A stretch of DNA of 64,000 nucleotides from an archaeon (lineage in GTDB: Archaea > Nanobdellota > Nanobdellia > SCGC-AAA011-G17 > GW2011-AR17): assembly GCA_018656555.1 (NCBI GenBank), contig JABHZQ010000023.1, positions 66,875 through 130,874 on the forward strand, written 5' to 3'. Under the pieces are notes generated by a model. It was not told the DNA's origin and did no database searches. It saw only the letters and a program-made list of their open reading frames with translations. The first letter of the stretch is position 1; each line of letters opens with the position of its first letter. Positions 21,378 through 32,860 of the stretch are shown in pieces. The translations under genes were made by a program, and so were the position numbers.

Positions 21378-22433
21378 TCACTTATTCTTATTAACTAAAA
21401 AAGAGTTAAGCGTTTTAGAAAGAGCTTGTATAGAGAAAGTAGAATGACATAAATTATACACATTCAAAGAAAGTTTTTGTTTCAGTTTTGTATCATCTTT
21501 TAAATCCATGATTGCACGTGCTAAAGACTCAGAATTTGCAGGTTCACAAAGATAAATATCTTTTTTATGTGTGAAAACTTCTTCAATTGCAGGAGTTCTA
21601 GCACTTATAATTGGCACAGATAAGGCCGCCAACTGATAAACTTTATTAGGGTTAATTATTTTTGTTTTCAAAGTGTCACCAAAGATACCAAGACCAATAT
21701 CAGCTTTAGACAAAAGAGAAGGTAAATCTTCAAATTTCTGAAGACCATAAAAAGTAACATTATTAAGATTAGATTTTTTAACAATTCCCCTACATAAATT
21801 ATATGTCTGCCCCTTACCAATAATATGGAAATGAATATTTTCATCTCTTAAGATCTTTGCTGCCCCTATTATATATTCAACACCATGTAAAGGAATAAAA
21901 CTCCCACAAAAGTAAATATTACAAGTTTTAGTCTTGACAAGAAAACTTCTCTTTTTAAATACTGTATCATCAACTCCCACTAATAATCTCCTGAAATCAC
22001 TATCTTTTAATTTACATAACCGTTTAAGATAATAAATATTTTGATTAGTATCCATTAATATAAGATTAGCAGATAAACAAGATAATTTTTCGTAATATTT
22101 AATAAATTTTTTCAAAAAATAATTTTTGATTAATTTACGATCTTCAACAAGGGTGTTATACATTGATATATATGCATCAAAAATAATCCTCTTTGAAGAA
22201 AAGAGTCTAATAAATGGTACAAAAGGTTGACCAAAAAAGCCAACAAATATCATATCTTTTTTATACCTCAGATTATAATAAAAAAGCTTAAAAAAAGTGG
22301 TTAAGATACGTATAGGATATGATTTGAATTTAGTCACACAAACCCTAACTTCATGATTTTCTTTCAAAATATTCAATATAATACTATTTCTAGAGTAAGA
22401 AATCTCTCTACCTGAAACAAATAAAATCTTCAA
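21378..22433 (-). CDS. Glycosyltransferase (GT4-like)
   Basis: NIYFCGSFIPLHGVEYIIGAAKIL...ADIGLGIFGDTLKTKIINPNKVYQLAALSVPIIS. TTG start with SD AAGGAGG. Confidence 0.82.
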   Translation of the reverse strand: MKILFVSGREISYSRNSIILNILKENHEVRVCVTKFKSYPIRILTTFFKLFYYNLRYKKDMIFVGFFGQPFVPFIRLFSSKRIIFDAYISMYNTLVEDRKLIKNYFLKKFIKYYEKLSCLSANLILMDTNQNIYYLKRLCKLKDSDFRRLLVGVDDTVFKKRSFLVKTKTCNIYFCGSFIPLHGVEYIIGAAKILRDENIHFHIIGKGQTYNLCRGIVKKSNLNNVTFYGLQKFEDLPSLLSKADIGLGIFGDTLKTKIINPNKVYQLAALSVPIISARTPAIEEVFTHKKDIYLCEPANSESLARAIMDLKDDTKLKQKLSLNVYNLCHSTFSIQALSKTLNSFLVNKNK

Positions 22434-22598
22434 AGTAAAACCTCCTTGAGGTAAACATATAAACCCTCCCCTTCAAATAGGTATTTATCCATAGCAATAA
22501 AAAAACACAATCCTAATTTAAACCTTCCTATAGTATAAATCAGTTAAATTTATAAAACAAAAATAAAAAATTTTTAAAGAAGACTAAAAGCAATTTTC

Positions 22599-23519
22599 TC
22601 AAGAATTTAATTTCCTATTTAAATAAATAACAAAAGGAACACCCAAAACCAATTCTGAAACAAATATTAATATTCTATGGCTCAAAACTATAGTAATAGC
22701 TAAAGCTGGATCAACTTCTAACAAATAGAGAATCCCCACCAAAGTTACATCTCTCACCCCAATTCCTGCAGGTGAAAAAAACAAATATGTAAAAAATTGG
22801 GATGAATAAAAAATAAACAAAGCAACAACAAAAGAAATACTAGATCCAAAGCCCAAAATAACTAAATAAAAACCCAATCCATGAAATAAAGCTACAAAAA
22901 AAGTCACTAAGAATGAATAGTAAAATGCTTTTGTTCCTCTTATCTTTCTAAATTGAAAAATTAATTTTTTAACAAATCGAAAAGGAATAAATGAGAATAA
23001 TTTAGGAAAAAACATAAATAAAGTCATCCCAGTTAAAGCTAAAATAGCAATAACTAAAGCCCAAATATTATAATCTACAATTAAAACCATAAGAATTAAA
23101 AAACAAACTGCAGCAATATACAACTCAGAAAAAAACTCAGCAAACATAGTAGAAATCTTACCATCTAAATGCCTATTGAATTTCTTACAAAACTTATATC
23201 TCATTAAATAATTAACTCCTTTTGGAGGGATATACTTGTAAAGGTTAGAAGCCAAAAAAATCATCAAAAACCTTGTAAAGTGGATTTCTTTATTAAAAAT
23301 CTTCATCAACATATACCACTTAAAACCAGAAATATACCAAATAAATAACAAAATAACAAAAGCCAATCCCAAATAAAACAAATTTACACTAGAAAAAGTA
23401 TATACTATTGTAGAATAATATTTAGTAGCATAAACTAAAAGGGCAACAAATAAAGCCAAATTCAAAAAGTAAAGTAAATACTTCCCAAATTTTTCACTCT
23501 TTAAAAACTCAAAATCCAT
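22599..23519 (-). CDS. Lysylphosphatidylglycerol synthase TM region/UPF0104-like flippase-type membrane protein
   Basis: ~8 TM; FFSPAGIGVRDVTLVGIL motif typical of the family. ATG at 23519 preferred. Confidence 0.75.
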   Translation of the reverse strand: MDFEFLKSEKFGKYLLYFLNLALFVALLVYATKYYSTIVYTFSSVNLFYLGLAFVILLFIWYISGFKWYMLMKIFNKEIHFTRFLMIFLASNLYKYIPPKGVNYLMRYKFCKKFNRHLDGKISTMFAEFFSELYIAAVCFLILMVLIVDYNIWALVIAILALTGMTLFMFFPKLFSFIPFRFVKKLIFQFRKIRGTKAFYYSFLVTFFVALFHGLGFYLVILGFGSSISFVVALFIFYSSQFFTYLFFSPAGIGVRDVTLVGILYLLEVDPALAITIVLSHRILIFVSELVLGVPFVIYLNRKLNS

Positions 23520-23575
23520 ATTTAAATTTAAGAAAACTTTATTTAAAAGAATTGTGGAGACCAAAATGTAGCTTA

Positions 23576-25195
23576 CTAACTACTTGTTTTATAGATATTT
23601 GTACCTTCTTTTCCAATTTTTATTATTTCAAGGTCTAAATCCTTTTTAGTAACAATATATTGATAATCTAAATAATTATCAACAGTATCAAGTTTAAAAT
23701 CTCCTCTCAACCAATAAGCCATTGCCAATGTTGCCCTCTCTTCTTGTTCAGTAATATCATTCTTATGAGTATAACTCAAAGAATCCTCAAATTCTTCTAT
23801 GTCAAACATAACTATTCCTTGATCTTCTATATTTTCATTAAACCATAATCCCAACTCTACAGCCTCTGTAGATTTCCATTTATATTCCGAATCATATATC
23901 ATTACAGCACAGTTCATCAAACAGATTATAATAAAATAGACAAAAAATATTCTAAAAGAGTTAGTTATTTTAAATTTCTTTATGAAAAAGAATATTACAC
24001 AGATTAAAAGCAATAATCCAGTAATTATTAAAGTATAATTCATCCCCACCAATTCTAAAAAGTACTTTGCAATTCCAATATGTGTCCAAGAAGTATTATT
24101 TATTGGGAAAAATAGATCAAATAATAATATTGGTGTGGTAATAGCTAAAAAAACAGTACTAAAAAACAAAGGGAATTTAGGTATTTTCTTAATCTTATCT
24201 AATTCAATAAACCCAGTAATTAAAATCAAAGGGAATATTGCTGCAATATACCTTCCCAAAATCCTATAATCATCATAATTCTCATATCCTCCTCCACTAT
24301 GATTAGCGGCCACTATTAAAAGAAATAACGTGGCAAAGAATAATATTTCTACTAGTAATTTTTTCTTCTTACTTAACACCAAATACTTCAACAACATATT
24401 CAAACTCAAAACAAAGAAAACTATCCCTAATGCAATAATTACATAATCAATATACAAAAAAAACCAAGAGATTCTAGCAGATATAAACAAACTTGAAGTA
24501 GTATTAGCCAGGTGAACAGAATACCCCAAAGTTTTACCCTTTATAATCAACCAAGGAGATATTGTTATAAAGGCAACAACCAAAAGAACAAGTTTCTTCT
24601 TAATTTGTTTTCTAAAATGTAACAGAGCTAATATAACCACCAAAGGAAAAAGGAATATAGCTATTATTTTAGTTAAAAAACACAAACCAATGCCAAAACC
24701 AGCCAAAACATCCCATCTCCATTCTCTTTCCTTAAAAGATTTAAATAATAAATACAAAGATAATAATACTAAAGGATAAAAAATATTCTCACTCATTATA
24801 TAAAAACTAAAAGTAAAAATAGGGGGTAAAACTGCAACTAAAGTTGCCACCATTAAACTTTTTCTTTTATTCAAAAACTCTTTTGCCAATAAATAAGCTG
24901 GAAATATAATAAGTGAAGAAAGAACTGCATTTATAATATAGATAACACCATATACCTTTTCCATATCTTCAAATAAAAATGCAGGTGAAATTAATAAAGA
25001 GTAAAATGGAGGGTATTTATTCTCATCCAATCCACTAATACTGTGAGTATCAAAAATAGATCTTCCAGAATCAATATAAGTTAAAGAATCAGAAAATCCA
25101 AGGGGAACACTTATGAAAGAACTAATAGTTATTTTAGATATTATCAATATAAAAAAGATAAGTAATAATATTTTTTTCATATAAGCTTTTTTCAA
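23576..25195 (-). CDS. GT39-like membrane glycosyltransferase
   Basis: GFSDSLTYIDSGRSIFDTHSISGLDENKYPPFYSLLISPAF: GT-C first loop followed by many TM helices. Confidence 0.75.
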   Translation of the reverse strand: MKKAYMKKILLLIFFILIISKITISSFISVPLGFSDSLTYIDSGRSIFDTHSISGLDENKYPPFYSLLISPAFLFEDMEKVYGVIYIINAVLSSLIIFPAYLLAKEFLNKRKSLMVATLVAVLPPIFTFSFYIMSENIFYPLVLLSLYLLFKSFKEREWRWDVLAGFGIGLCFLTKIIAIFLFPLVVILALLHFRKQIKKKLVLLVVAFITISPWLIIKGKTLGYSVHLANTTSSLFISARISWFFLYIDYVIIALGIVFFVLSLNMLLKYLVLSKKKKLLVEILFFATLFLLIVAANHSGGGYENYDDYRILGRYIAAIFPLILITGFIELDKIKKIPKFPLFFSTVFLAITTPILLFDLFFPINNTSWTHIGIAKYFLELVGMNYTLIITGLLLLICVIFFFIKKFKITNSFRIFFVYFIIICLMNCAVMIYDSEYKWKSTEAVELGLWFNENIEDQGIVMFDIEEFEDSLSYTHKNDITEQEERATLAMAYWLRGDFKLDTVDNYLDYQYIVTKKDLDLEIIKIGKEGTNIYKTSS

Positions 25196-25297
25196 ATTTT
25201 ACTTTATAAGCTTTATTAACCATCTCTCTAGAAGTTATTTTATAAAAACACACTCTTATCTATATAACCAGGAGTAGAATTAATTAAATATTCCTTT

Positions 25298-26176
25298 TTA
25301 TTTCTTTTGCATCTCGGCTAGGAACCCAAAGAAAATGATCTGCACACCAGTCAGTATCAAAAGAACAGAAAGTATGGTTCTTGGAATTCCTCCAGTCTGA
25401 CCAGTCAACAAAAAGGTCTGTACAATCCAAAGTCCAAGTAAAATACCTACAGTCAAAAATATAATTCCAATCTTACCAAAAAAACCTAAAGGATTGTAAT
25501 CTCTTTGAATCCTAAATAAATTAATCCAAGCCTTTATTGCATAATCAATAGGCCCTTTCATCAACTTACTCTCTCTAGTTTTTCTTGCATATATTGGAAT
25601 TTCTTTAATCTTAAACTTCAACCTTGAAGCCTTTAACAATTGCTCATGAGTATAAGTAAAATCAGTATTCAATTCTATCTCCTTTGCCACATCTTTTGTA
25701 AAGGCCCTAAAGCCAGTTGTAGAATCAGTTATTTTAGTCTTGGTCAATTGAGCAAATACTTTTGCAAATGCAATATTCCCCCATTTCTTAAGACAAGGCA
25801 TATCTTCTATCTCACCAGCAAATCTACTTCCTAAAATCAAATCATTCCCCTTTGCTATCTCTTTCAACATAACAGGGATATATTCAGCAGGATACTGGCC
25901 ATCTGCATCAGTATGAACAATAATATCAGCATTTAAATCCAAACACCTTCTCATCTCATGCTTAAAAGTCTCAGCCAATCCCCTATTTCTTAAATTAGAA
26001 TAAACAATAGCTCCTGCCTTCTTAGCTACTTTAACAGTATTATCCACAGAACCATCGTCTAGAACCATTATTTTATAGACATACTTAGTTTTTTTCATAA
26101 CCATATCTATTTCTTTAATTACTGAAGGAAGAGTTTCCTCCTCATTATATGCAGGAATAGTAATAATAGTTAACAT
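25298..26176 (-). CDS. GT2-family glycosyltransferase with C-terminal TM helices (DPM1-like)
   Basis: MLTIITIPAYNEEETLPSVIKEI...IIVHTDADGQYPAEYIPVML...DSTTGFRAFTKDVAKEI plus two C-terminal TM segments. Confidence 0.92.
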   Translation of the reverse strand: MLTIITIPAYNEEETLPSVIKEIDMVMKKTKYVYKIMVLDDGSVDNTVKVAKKAGAIVYSNLRNRGLAETFKHEMRRCLDLNADIIVHTDADGQYPAEYIPVMLKEIAKGNDLILGSRFAGEIEDMPCLKKWGNIAFAKVFAQLTKTKITDSTTGFRAFTKDVAKEIELNTDFTYTHEQLLKASRLKFKIKEIPIYARKTRESKLMKGPIDYAIKAWINLFRIQRDYNPLGFFGKIGIIFLTVGILLGLWIVQTFLLTGQTGGIPRTILSVLLILTGVQIIFFGFLAEMQKK

Positions 26177-26282
26177 AATTACCTTTTTTAATATTCTTTT
26201 TAAATAGTTTTCTAACCTTTCTTCTATTTATTTAAATACCTACTCCATAAAGTTTTAAAACGGAACATTTGTCTCAAGATTC

Positions 26283-27788
26283 ATGAAAAAAGGAATTCCA
26301 GATTCTTGGCTATTTTTATCAATTATAGCAATAGGAATATATTTCTTTATTAGATTAATTGATCAAGCTAAAATGCTCTCCTTTTTCCCATTGGATTTCT
26401 CAAATGATTACAGTTCTCACATGGCACAATTATACTTTTTAGGAGAATGTGGATTCCATAATCTTTGTGGCTATTGGTATAATGGATATACTCTATTTGA
26501 AGCCTATACACCATTATGGTACACCTATACAGATTTATTCTTCTCTGCTTTCAATAATATCTTACATAGTACTTACTTTTCTGTTATCTCTTTATTTTTA
26601 TTAGCATTTATCATTATTTTCTTATTTGGAAAATTATTCAAATTATCAATCGCCAAAAGAATTGTATTCTTCTTATTCCTATTCGCAAACCCAGTTGCTA
26701 TTGGTAACTTTATCCGATTAGGAAGAGTTACTGAGCTAATCAGTTGGGTTGTATTCTTAGTTTTAGCTTTTATGATATTTTGGTATAAAGATCACAAATT
26801 AGATTGGAAGTTTCTACTTTTCATTCCTTTCTATTTCTTACTAATGTTAGGTCATCCAATGATTACTATCTTATTCCATATTTTATTATTATCTCTCTTA
26901 TTAGTAAAAACTTGGAGAGAAAGATTAATTATTATTGGATCTATTTTATTAGGATTATTAGCCTCTGCATTCTGGTGGATTCCTTATTTAATCAGTAGTT
27001 TACAATCAACAGCTACTGAAGTTATCGTCGGTGGAAGGTTCTGGGAATTATCAGGAACCTGGTTCCTAACAAACATTGTTTCATTCATAGTCCCACTTGC
27101 TTTATGGATAGTTTTCTTCTGGTATGTTAAAGATAAAAACAAAAAAAGAGAATTTACTTTTTTCTTCCCTATCTTTATCCTAAGTCTATTAGTATTCTTC
27201 AGAATAACTCCTTTTATCCCTGGATTACAATTAATCTATCCAGATCCTTATACTCAATTCTTCCTATTCTTCCTAGTTTTCTACTTCCTTTCTATTAATC
27301 TCAAAAAAATATCTAAAATATCTAAAGTTCTAATCTTATTAGGTCTATTACTAGTTCCTATCCTATCAATTGGGATGTCATTAAATCATACACCTTGGTT
27401 CGCAGATAGTTATGATGAAATTACAGAGGAAACATTAACTCTTCTACCTTTAATTCCAACCGATGAAAAGTTTATTATCAATCAATGTGAAGATGAAGGT
27501 TGTTGTAAACTTCCAGGCTGTAGAATTCTAGCAATCTATGCCTATGCTCCAATCTATTATGATCTATCCACACCTAATGGCTATTCAAGTAATGAAATAG
27601 ACTCAGAATATTTAGAAAGATTAAATGATATTACATATTTAGGATTAACTTGTGATGAATACATAGAAGAATTAGAATACTTTGAAACAGACTATATAAT
27701 AAGTTATGTTCAAAATTGTGATGCTCTAAAAGCTTGTGGCCTAGAAGTTGTAGAATCAACAGAACATGCTTGTTTGCTAAAAGTATAA
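26283..27788 (+). CDS. Multi-pass membrane protein, GT-C-like
   Basis: ~10 TM helices; DFSNDYSSHMAQLYFLGECGFHNLCGYWYNGYTLFEAYTPLWY extracellular loop. Confidence 0.6.
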   Translation: MKKGIPDSWLFLSIIAIGIYFFIRLIDQAKMLSFFPLDFSNDYSSHMAQLYFLGECGFHNLCGYWYNGYTLFEAYTPLWYTYTDLFFSAFNNILHSTYFSVISLFLLAFIIIFLFGKLFKLSIAKRIVFFLFLFANPVAIGNFIRLGRVTELISWVVFLVLAFMIFWYKDHKLDWKFLLFIPFYFLLMLGHPMITILFHILLLSLLLVKTWRERLIIIGSILLGLLASAFWWIPYLISSLQSTATEVIVGGRFWELSGTWFLTNIVSFIVPLALWIVFFWYVKDKNKKREFTFFFPIFILSLLVFFRITPFIPGLQLIYPDPYTQFFLFFLVFYFLSINLKKISKISKVLILLGLLLVPILSIGMSLNHTPWFADSYDEITEETLTLLPLIPTDEKFIINQCEDEGCCKLPGCRILAIYAYAPIYYDLSTPNGYSSNEIDSEYLERLNDITYLGLTCDEYIEELEYFETDYIISYVQNCDALKACGLEVVESTEHACLLKV

Positions 27789-28145
27789 ACTCACTGCAGG
27801 ATGTAAATCTAATTTCTCCATTTCCCCTAAAGAAAACCAACCATACTCTGAATGATCTGAACTAAGTTTTAACTCTCCAGAAATAATCTTAGGAATAAAA
27901 TAATGAAAAATTATATCTCTTGTTTCATCATGAAACTCTTTTGTTTTAATCTCCTCACCTGAATCAATCTCAAAACAAGTCTCTTCCAATGTTTCCCTTA
28001 CAACAGATTCTTTAGGTGTCTCACCAAGATCATCTTTACCTCCAGCAAAATCCCACAAACTTGGAAAATTTCTAGAATGATCAGCTCTTTTCAAAAGAAG
28101 ATACTTTCCTTCTTTACTAATAACAGACTTAGAAACTTCTAACAT
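27777..28145 (-). CDS. NUDIX hydrolase
   Basis: Nudix box G-(x)5-E-x7-REUxEExG-like: [26 protein letters not shown]. Confidence 0.88.
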   Translation of the reverse strand: MLEVSKSVISKEGKYLLLKRADHSRNFPSLWDFAGGKDDLGETPKESVVRETLEETCFEIDSGEEIKTKEFHDETRDIIFHYFIPKIISGELKLSSDHSEYGWFSLGEMEKLDLHPAVSLYF

Positions 28146-29167
28146 TTTTCATAATCAGCCCTAACCATCATCCCAACCAATTCATTAAAAGAAACCTTTC
28201 TAACCCAACCCAACTGATCTTTAGCTTTTGTTGGATCACCAACTAACAAATCCACCTCTGCTGGCCTAAAAAACTTTGGATGCATAACAACATAAATCCC
28301 TTCCTGTGTTTTCAATCTCTCAATCTCTTGATCAGCTTCTAATGGAGTTCTATCATGCAAATCAACTTCAGTATAACTTAAACCCAAAGTAGAGAAAGCA
28401 GCATCAACAAACTCTCGAACAGTATGAGTCTCACCAGTTGCAATAACATAATCTTCAGGTTTTTCCTGCTGCAGCATCAACCACATTGCTTCAACATAAT
28501 CCCCAACATAACCCCAATCCCTTTTTGAATTCAAATTACCCAATACAAGAACATTCTTCTTACCTTTCTTAATCTCTGCAACAGTTTTTGAAATCTTCCT
28601 TGTTACAAACTCCTCACCCCTCCTTGGACCTTCATGATTAAACAATATCCCATTACAAGCAAACATATCATAACTCTCTCTAAAATTAACAGTCATCCAA
28701 TAAGCATAAACTTTAGCAACACCATATGGACTCCTTGGATAAAATGGAGTATCTTCCTTTTGAGGAACCTCTTGTACCTTACCAAACATCTCAGAAGTAG
28801 AAGCTTGATAAAATCTTATCTTAGGATTAACAGCTAAAATAGAATCTAATATTCTTGTAACGCCCAAACCATTAACATCGCCAGTCAATAACTTCTGATC
28901 CCAAGAAGTAGGAACAAAACTTTGAGCAGCTAAATTATAAACCTCATCAGGATTAACTTTCCTTATAGCATTTAATATAGAGTTTTGATCATGTAGATCC
29001 ATATCAACAAAAGTAATCCTGTCTTTGATATGTTCCACATTTTTAGTATTAGGAACACTCAACCTTCTAATAGCTCCATACACTTCATAACCCTTAGAAA
29101 GCAATAACTCTGCCAAATAACCTCCATCTTGTCCAGTGATTCCTGTGATCAAAGCTTTTTTTGGCAT
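28139..29167 (-). CDS. gmd: GDP-mannose 4,6-dehydratase
   Basis: [33 protein letters not shown]...[48 protein letters not shown]...[16 protein letters not shown]. Confidence 0.95.
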   Translation of the reverse strand: MPKKALITGITGQDGGYLAELLLSKGYEVYGAIRRLSVPNTKNVEHIKDRITFVDMDLHDQNSILNAIRKVNPDEVYNLAAQSFVPTSWDQKLLTGDVNGLGVTRILDSILAVNPKIRFYQASTSEMFGKVQEVPQKEDTPFYPRSPYGVAKVYAYWMTVNFRESYDMFACNGILFNHEGPRRGEEFVTRKISKTVAEIKKGKKNVLVLGNLNSKRDWGYVGDYVEAMWLMLQQEKPEDYVIATGETHTVREFVDAAFSTLGLSYTEVDLHDRTPLEADQEIERLKTQEGIYVVMHPKFFRPAEVDLLVGDPTKAKDQLGWVRKVSFNELVGMMVRADYEKC

Positions 29168-29208
29168 AACCTTCTTCTATCAATTCTATTTATAAGTTTT
29201 ATTAAAGT

Positions 29209-30471
29209 CTATTCAATACCTAATATCTTATTTATTACATCCTGCTTAACTTCTACTGGTTCAGTTCTAACCTTTGCAGCAAAAACAAGAAAGTTAACAA
29301 AATTAATATTATCCATGTTATTAAGAATCTCCACAGCATCATCAGCCGGAATAAACACACTCACACCATCAGCATGTAAACCTTCCTCAATATGCACAAT
29401 TTCTCCACCAACTAGATCTGCTTTAATATTAAAATTAACATCATCTTCCAATACTAAATTAACTCTATCATAATCTTCCAAAATATAAGTAAAAAAATCA
29501 TTAGAATTGATAAACCAAACAATCCATTCTGGATCAATAAGACCATATTTTTCAGGTAACACCAATCCAACAATTTCCTCTTTAACTTCTTCAACCTCTT
29601 CAACAATCTCTTCAATTTCTTCAGGTTCTTCCTCTTCAATTTCTTCATAAACTTCAGCACACTCTAAAGAACTTAATACTTCATCACTCACATCTTCATC
29701 AAATACTGATTCAACACAAGTATAAACAACAACATAAGTTTGATAGTTACAATAATTAAAACCTGCCCTAGACTTCAAAATAGTTCCATTATAATCAGTA
29801 TTATACTCTAAAAAACCATCTCTCATCGCATAATCATCTAAAGATGCTATCAACCAATTTTGAACCTCTTCAACTCCAGCCGAATTTTCAAACAAATAAA
29901 CATTACAAAATGCATCATTCATAACCAAAGCATCATTCTGTTCAGTAATATCCCAATCAGGAAAATTAACACCCATATCTTCATCACTATAACTCACATA
30001 GTCCTGTTCTTCCTTCATTTCTTCATCACAACTAACAGAATCAAATAATCTAGAATACTCACTTTCATTGAATAGACTCTGCTCACAAGCTAATAAAACA
30101 TTATAGGCATAACCATTACAATCATAAATTTTTAATTTAGAATAAAATAAATAAATATCATGATAGGCTGCATACTCTATCTCTTTAGTCTCTCCATCCA
30201 TACTAGTAATATCAAGATCTTGTTCCTCTAAATACATACTCAACCAATCATACATAATATCACTACTTCCATCATACTTATTTACAGCAACCATACAACC
30301 AGCTTCAGCAATAGAAACCACAGACTCATTTGCTCCATCAGTCCCATTCCAATCTGGATGATCAATAGAAAATCCTTGATCATTAGAATAACTATCCCAA
30401 CTAACCTCTCTTACAACCTCTTCACAACCAACAACCAACAATAGAACCAATAATAACCATATTTTCTTCAT
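29209..30471 (-). CDS. Secreted protein with lipobox-like signal peptide and Glu-rich linker
   Basis: MKKIWLLLVLLLVVGCEEVV; acidic EEIEEEEPEEIEEIVEEVEEVKEEI spacer; no recognised domain. Confidence 0.65.
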   Translation of the reverse strand: MKKIWLLLVLLLVVGCEEVVREVSWDSYSNDQGFSIDHPDWNGTDGANESVVSIAEAGCMVAVNKYDGSSDIMYDWLSMYLEEQDLDITSMDGETKEIEYAAYHDIYLFYSKLKIYDCNGYAYNVLLACEQSLFNESEYSRLFDSVSCDEEMKEEQDYVSYSDEDMGVNFPDWDITEQNDALVMNDAFCNVYLFENSAGVEEVQNWLIASLDDYAMRDGFLEYNTDYNGTILKSRAGFNYCNYQTYVVVYTCVESVFDEDVSDEVLSSLECAEVYEEIEEEEPEEIEEIVEEVEEVKEEIVGLVLPEKYGLIDPEWIVWFINSNDFFTYILEDYDRVNLVLEDDVNFNIKADLVGGEIVHIEEGLHADGVSVFIPADDAVEILNNMDNINFVNFLVFAAKVRTEPVEVKQDVINKILGIE

Positions 30472-30506
30472 AAATTAACTCAACCATTCAATATTTAAAA
30501 AACTAT

Positions 30507-32807
30507 TCAATAAAAAGAAATATCCATACAACAACAATCTCCACCTTCATGATAAAAGACTTGTTGATTCTTAATAAACAATCCTTGCTCTTCTTTCCTC
30601 TGTAAAGGCTGTATCAAAGTAAGATTTCCATCTACTGATAACTCAACTAACCCATTCTCATCAGCATCTTCAACAGTAATATTAACATCACTAACAATCA
30701 CACTCTCACCTACTCCCAACAAATACTCTTCTCCAGCCAACAAACTCAACTTATTCCCATCTTCAAACCCTTCAATCTCAATCCACTCCCCTAAAAACCT
30801 AAAACTCAAAGAATTACTTGGAGTAACCAAAGTAGGATCTACTTCATCATCAAACATAAGATAATACCTTAACTCTCCTTGCTCAATCTCAATATAAGGA
30901 GTACTAGTATAAGCATCCTCACCAGCAGTCAAACCAGTATGTACTGTGGGTCCACCCTTATACAAAACCATAATATCTCTAAAATCTATTTCATCAGAAC
31001 CATAATTAAAAGAACCATCTTGTAATTGATCTAAACTAGTCTCATAAATAACACTGCTAAAAAATCCAGAATCAGATAAATTATTTCCTAAAGCAATCCA
31101 ATCACTAATACTTCCACCATATTCTACCTCACCAGAACTATTAGTAACAACCCACTCATACCCCTTACTTAAATTCTGTAAATCATAAAGCACATCAGTA
31201 GCACCAATCACATCTTTAGATAGTGCATCATCTCCAAATGCAACTAAAAAACTATCATAAACATAATCCTTAATAAAAGGCCAAGGATATCTCGCAACAG
31301 AAACATTTCCTTCACTATCTAATATTTCTTCAACACCATCTTCAGTAACCAAAAATTCCATCCCATATAGATTATAATCAGTATAATTCAACATAACATT
31401 GTACACTCTCTCAGTATCATCTACACTAGTCCCAGCTAACAACAAAGCATAGTTATCTCCATTCTCAACCAACTTAATTATCCCCTCTCCTTCTTCTAAA
31501 TCCCAATCCAAACAAGTATAGCCAAATAAAGCAGTAACTAAAGAATTAGCACAAGGCCCACCAACTAAAATCAAGTTATAATCTCTTGGACTAGTAACCT
31601 CAGAAGCTAAAACCACATCCCCAATTTCTTGCCATTCTCCAAACTGTTCAAAACTATAATTATACTCCAAATCTTCAGTCTTATTCCCTACACCATGAAT
31701 TGTAACTTGTACTAAAACTTGATCACTAGGCACATTAAACTTAACCTCATCAGATCCACCATTACTCTCTGGGTTCAAAATCTGAATACCATACAAACTC
31801 AAGTGGTCCTCATCCTTAGTTCCAATACTAGTTCCATCCCAAACCAACTCACCAGCCTCAGCAGTTGCAACAGTACTTCCAATAGAATCAAAATCATAAC
31901 TAGCAGTATGACCTAAAGAAATAGTAACATCATCTCTACCATCATTAGAAACCAACCCTTCATCCCCTAAAACATCCAAAACCAAATCCAAAGAATCAGC
32001 ACTTGAAAAGTCTCCTCTCAAATCAAACTGAACATTACTTCCAGTAGTATCATAATAATCCATCTCAGCAAAGTTATTATCATCAGCAGCATCATCCATC
32101 AAATAAGTCCCTAATAAAACCTTACTACTCAAAGAATCCTCATAAAAAACACTAACATAATCTCCACTATCATTAGAAACAATCCAAAACTTATCAGTAC
32201 TAACTCCTGTAGAAGTTTTCATAGAGTCTGCATCTCCAGCATAAAGATATATTGCAGTCTTACTAGTCCAAGTTGCATTAAAAGAACTCAAATCAATAGA
32301 AGTCACATCTATAGTAACTGCATCATAAGTTACTTCAGTAATCCCCGTATATTCCATACATAAATAATCTACCTCAGGAAAACAAATCTCATCACCTTCT
32401 CCCATAGACATCTGTGCAGAACCATTCAAATCATTATCAATAGAATTAGCATAAAAACTATTCTTCACCCCTAAAACAGGCCCAGCAAATATATTCACAT
32501 CATTACCATTAATATTCTCTGTTTTAGCTTTAGTATCCATATTATCAATATGCCAAATCCATTCTGGATAATCATCATCCTCATCAATATACTTTGTTCC
32601 ATCAGTATAGACATTCTCAACACTATCACTAATCACCAAATCCACCAAAGACTGTTGCTCACAATTATAACCAATATCCACTTCCTCACAAGCATCAGAA
32701 CAATATCCAGAATAATAACCTCTATCCACACACTTCTCAACACAATCAACAGCACCCACTAAATTAAATAAAAGAATAACAAATAATACAATCACCAACT
32801 TTTTCAT
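30507..32807 (-). CDS. Large secreted surface protein, S-layer-like candidate
   Basis: Sec signal MKKLVIVLFVILLFNLVGAV; ~766 aa acidic beta-rich, Thr/Ser-rich ectodomain. Confidence 0.6.
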   Translation of the reverse strand: MKKLVIVLFVILLFNLVGAVDCVEKCVDRGYYSGYCSDACEEVDIGYNCEQQSLVDLVISDSVENVYTDGTKYIDEDDDYPEWIWHIDNMDTKAKTENINGNDVNIFAGPVLGVKNSFYANSIDNDLNGSAQMSMGEGDEICFPEVDYLCMEYTGITEVTYDAVTIDVTSIDLSSFNATWTSKTAIYLYAGDADSMKTSTGVSTDKFWIVSNDSGDYVSVFYEDSLSSKVLLGTYLMDDAADDNNFAEMDYYDTTGSNVQFDLRGDFSSADSLDLVLDVLGDEGLVSNDGRDDVTISLGHTASYDFDSIGSTVATAEAGELVWDGTSIGTKDEDHLSLYGIQILNPESNGGSDEVKFNVPSDQVLVQVTIHGVGNKTEDLEYNYSFEQFGEWQEIGDVVLASEVTSPRDYNLILVGGPCANSLVTALFGYTCLDWDLEEGEGIIKLVENGDNYALLLAGTSVDDTERVYNVMLNYTDYNLYGMEFLVTEDGVEEILDSEGNVSVARYPWPFIKDYVYDSFLVAFGDDALSKDVIGATDVLYDLQNLSKGYEWVVTNSSGEVEYGGSISDWIALGNNLSDSGFFSSVIYETSLDQLQDGSFNYGSDEIDFRDIMVLYKGGPTVHTGLTAGEDAYTSTPYIEIEQGELRYYLMFDDEVDPTLVTPSNSLSFRFLGEWIEIEGFEDGNKLSLLAGEEYLLGVGESVIVSDVNITVEDADENGLVELSVDGNLTLIQPLQRKEEQGLFIKNQQVFYHEGGDCCCMDISFY

Positions 32808-32860
32808 ATATTTATTTAATAGAATTAAACTTATAAAATTAACTAAAAAAAGAAAAAAAA

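Noticed and set aside
29560-29660. Tandem-like CTTCAAC/CTTCTTC nucleotide pattern
   Set aside because: Explained by Glu/Val-rich coding on the minus strand (poly-Glu linker), not a separate repeat array.
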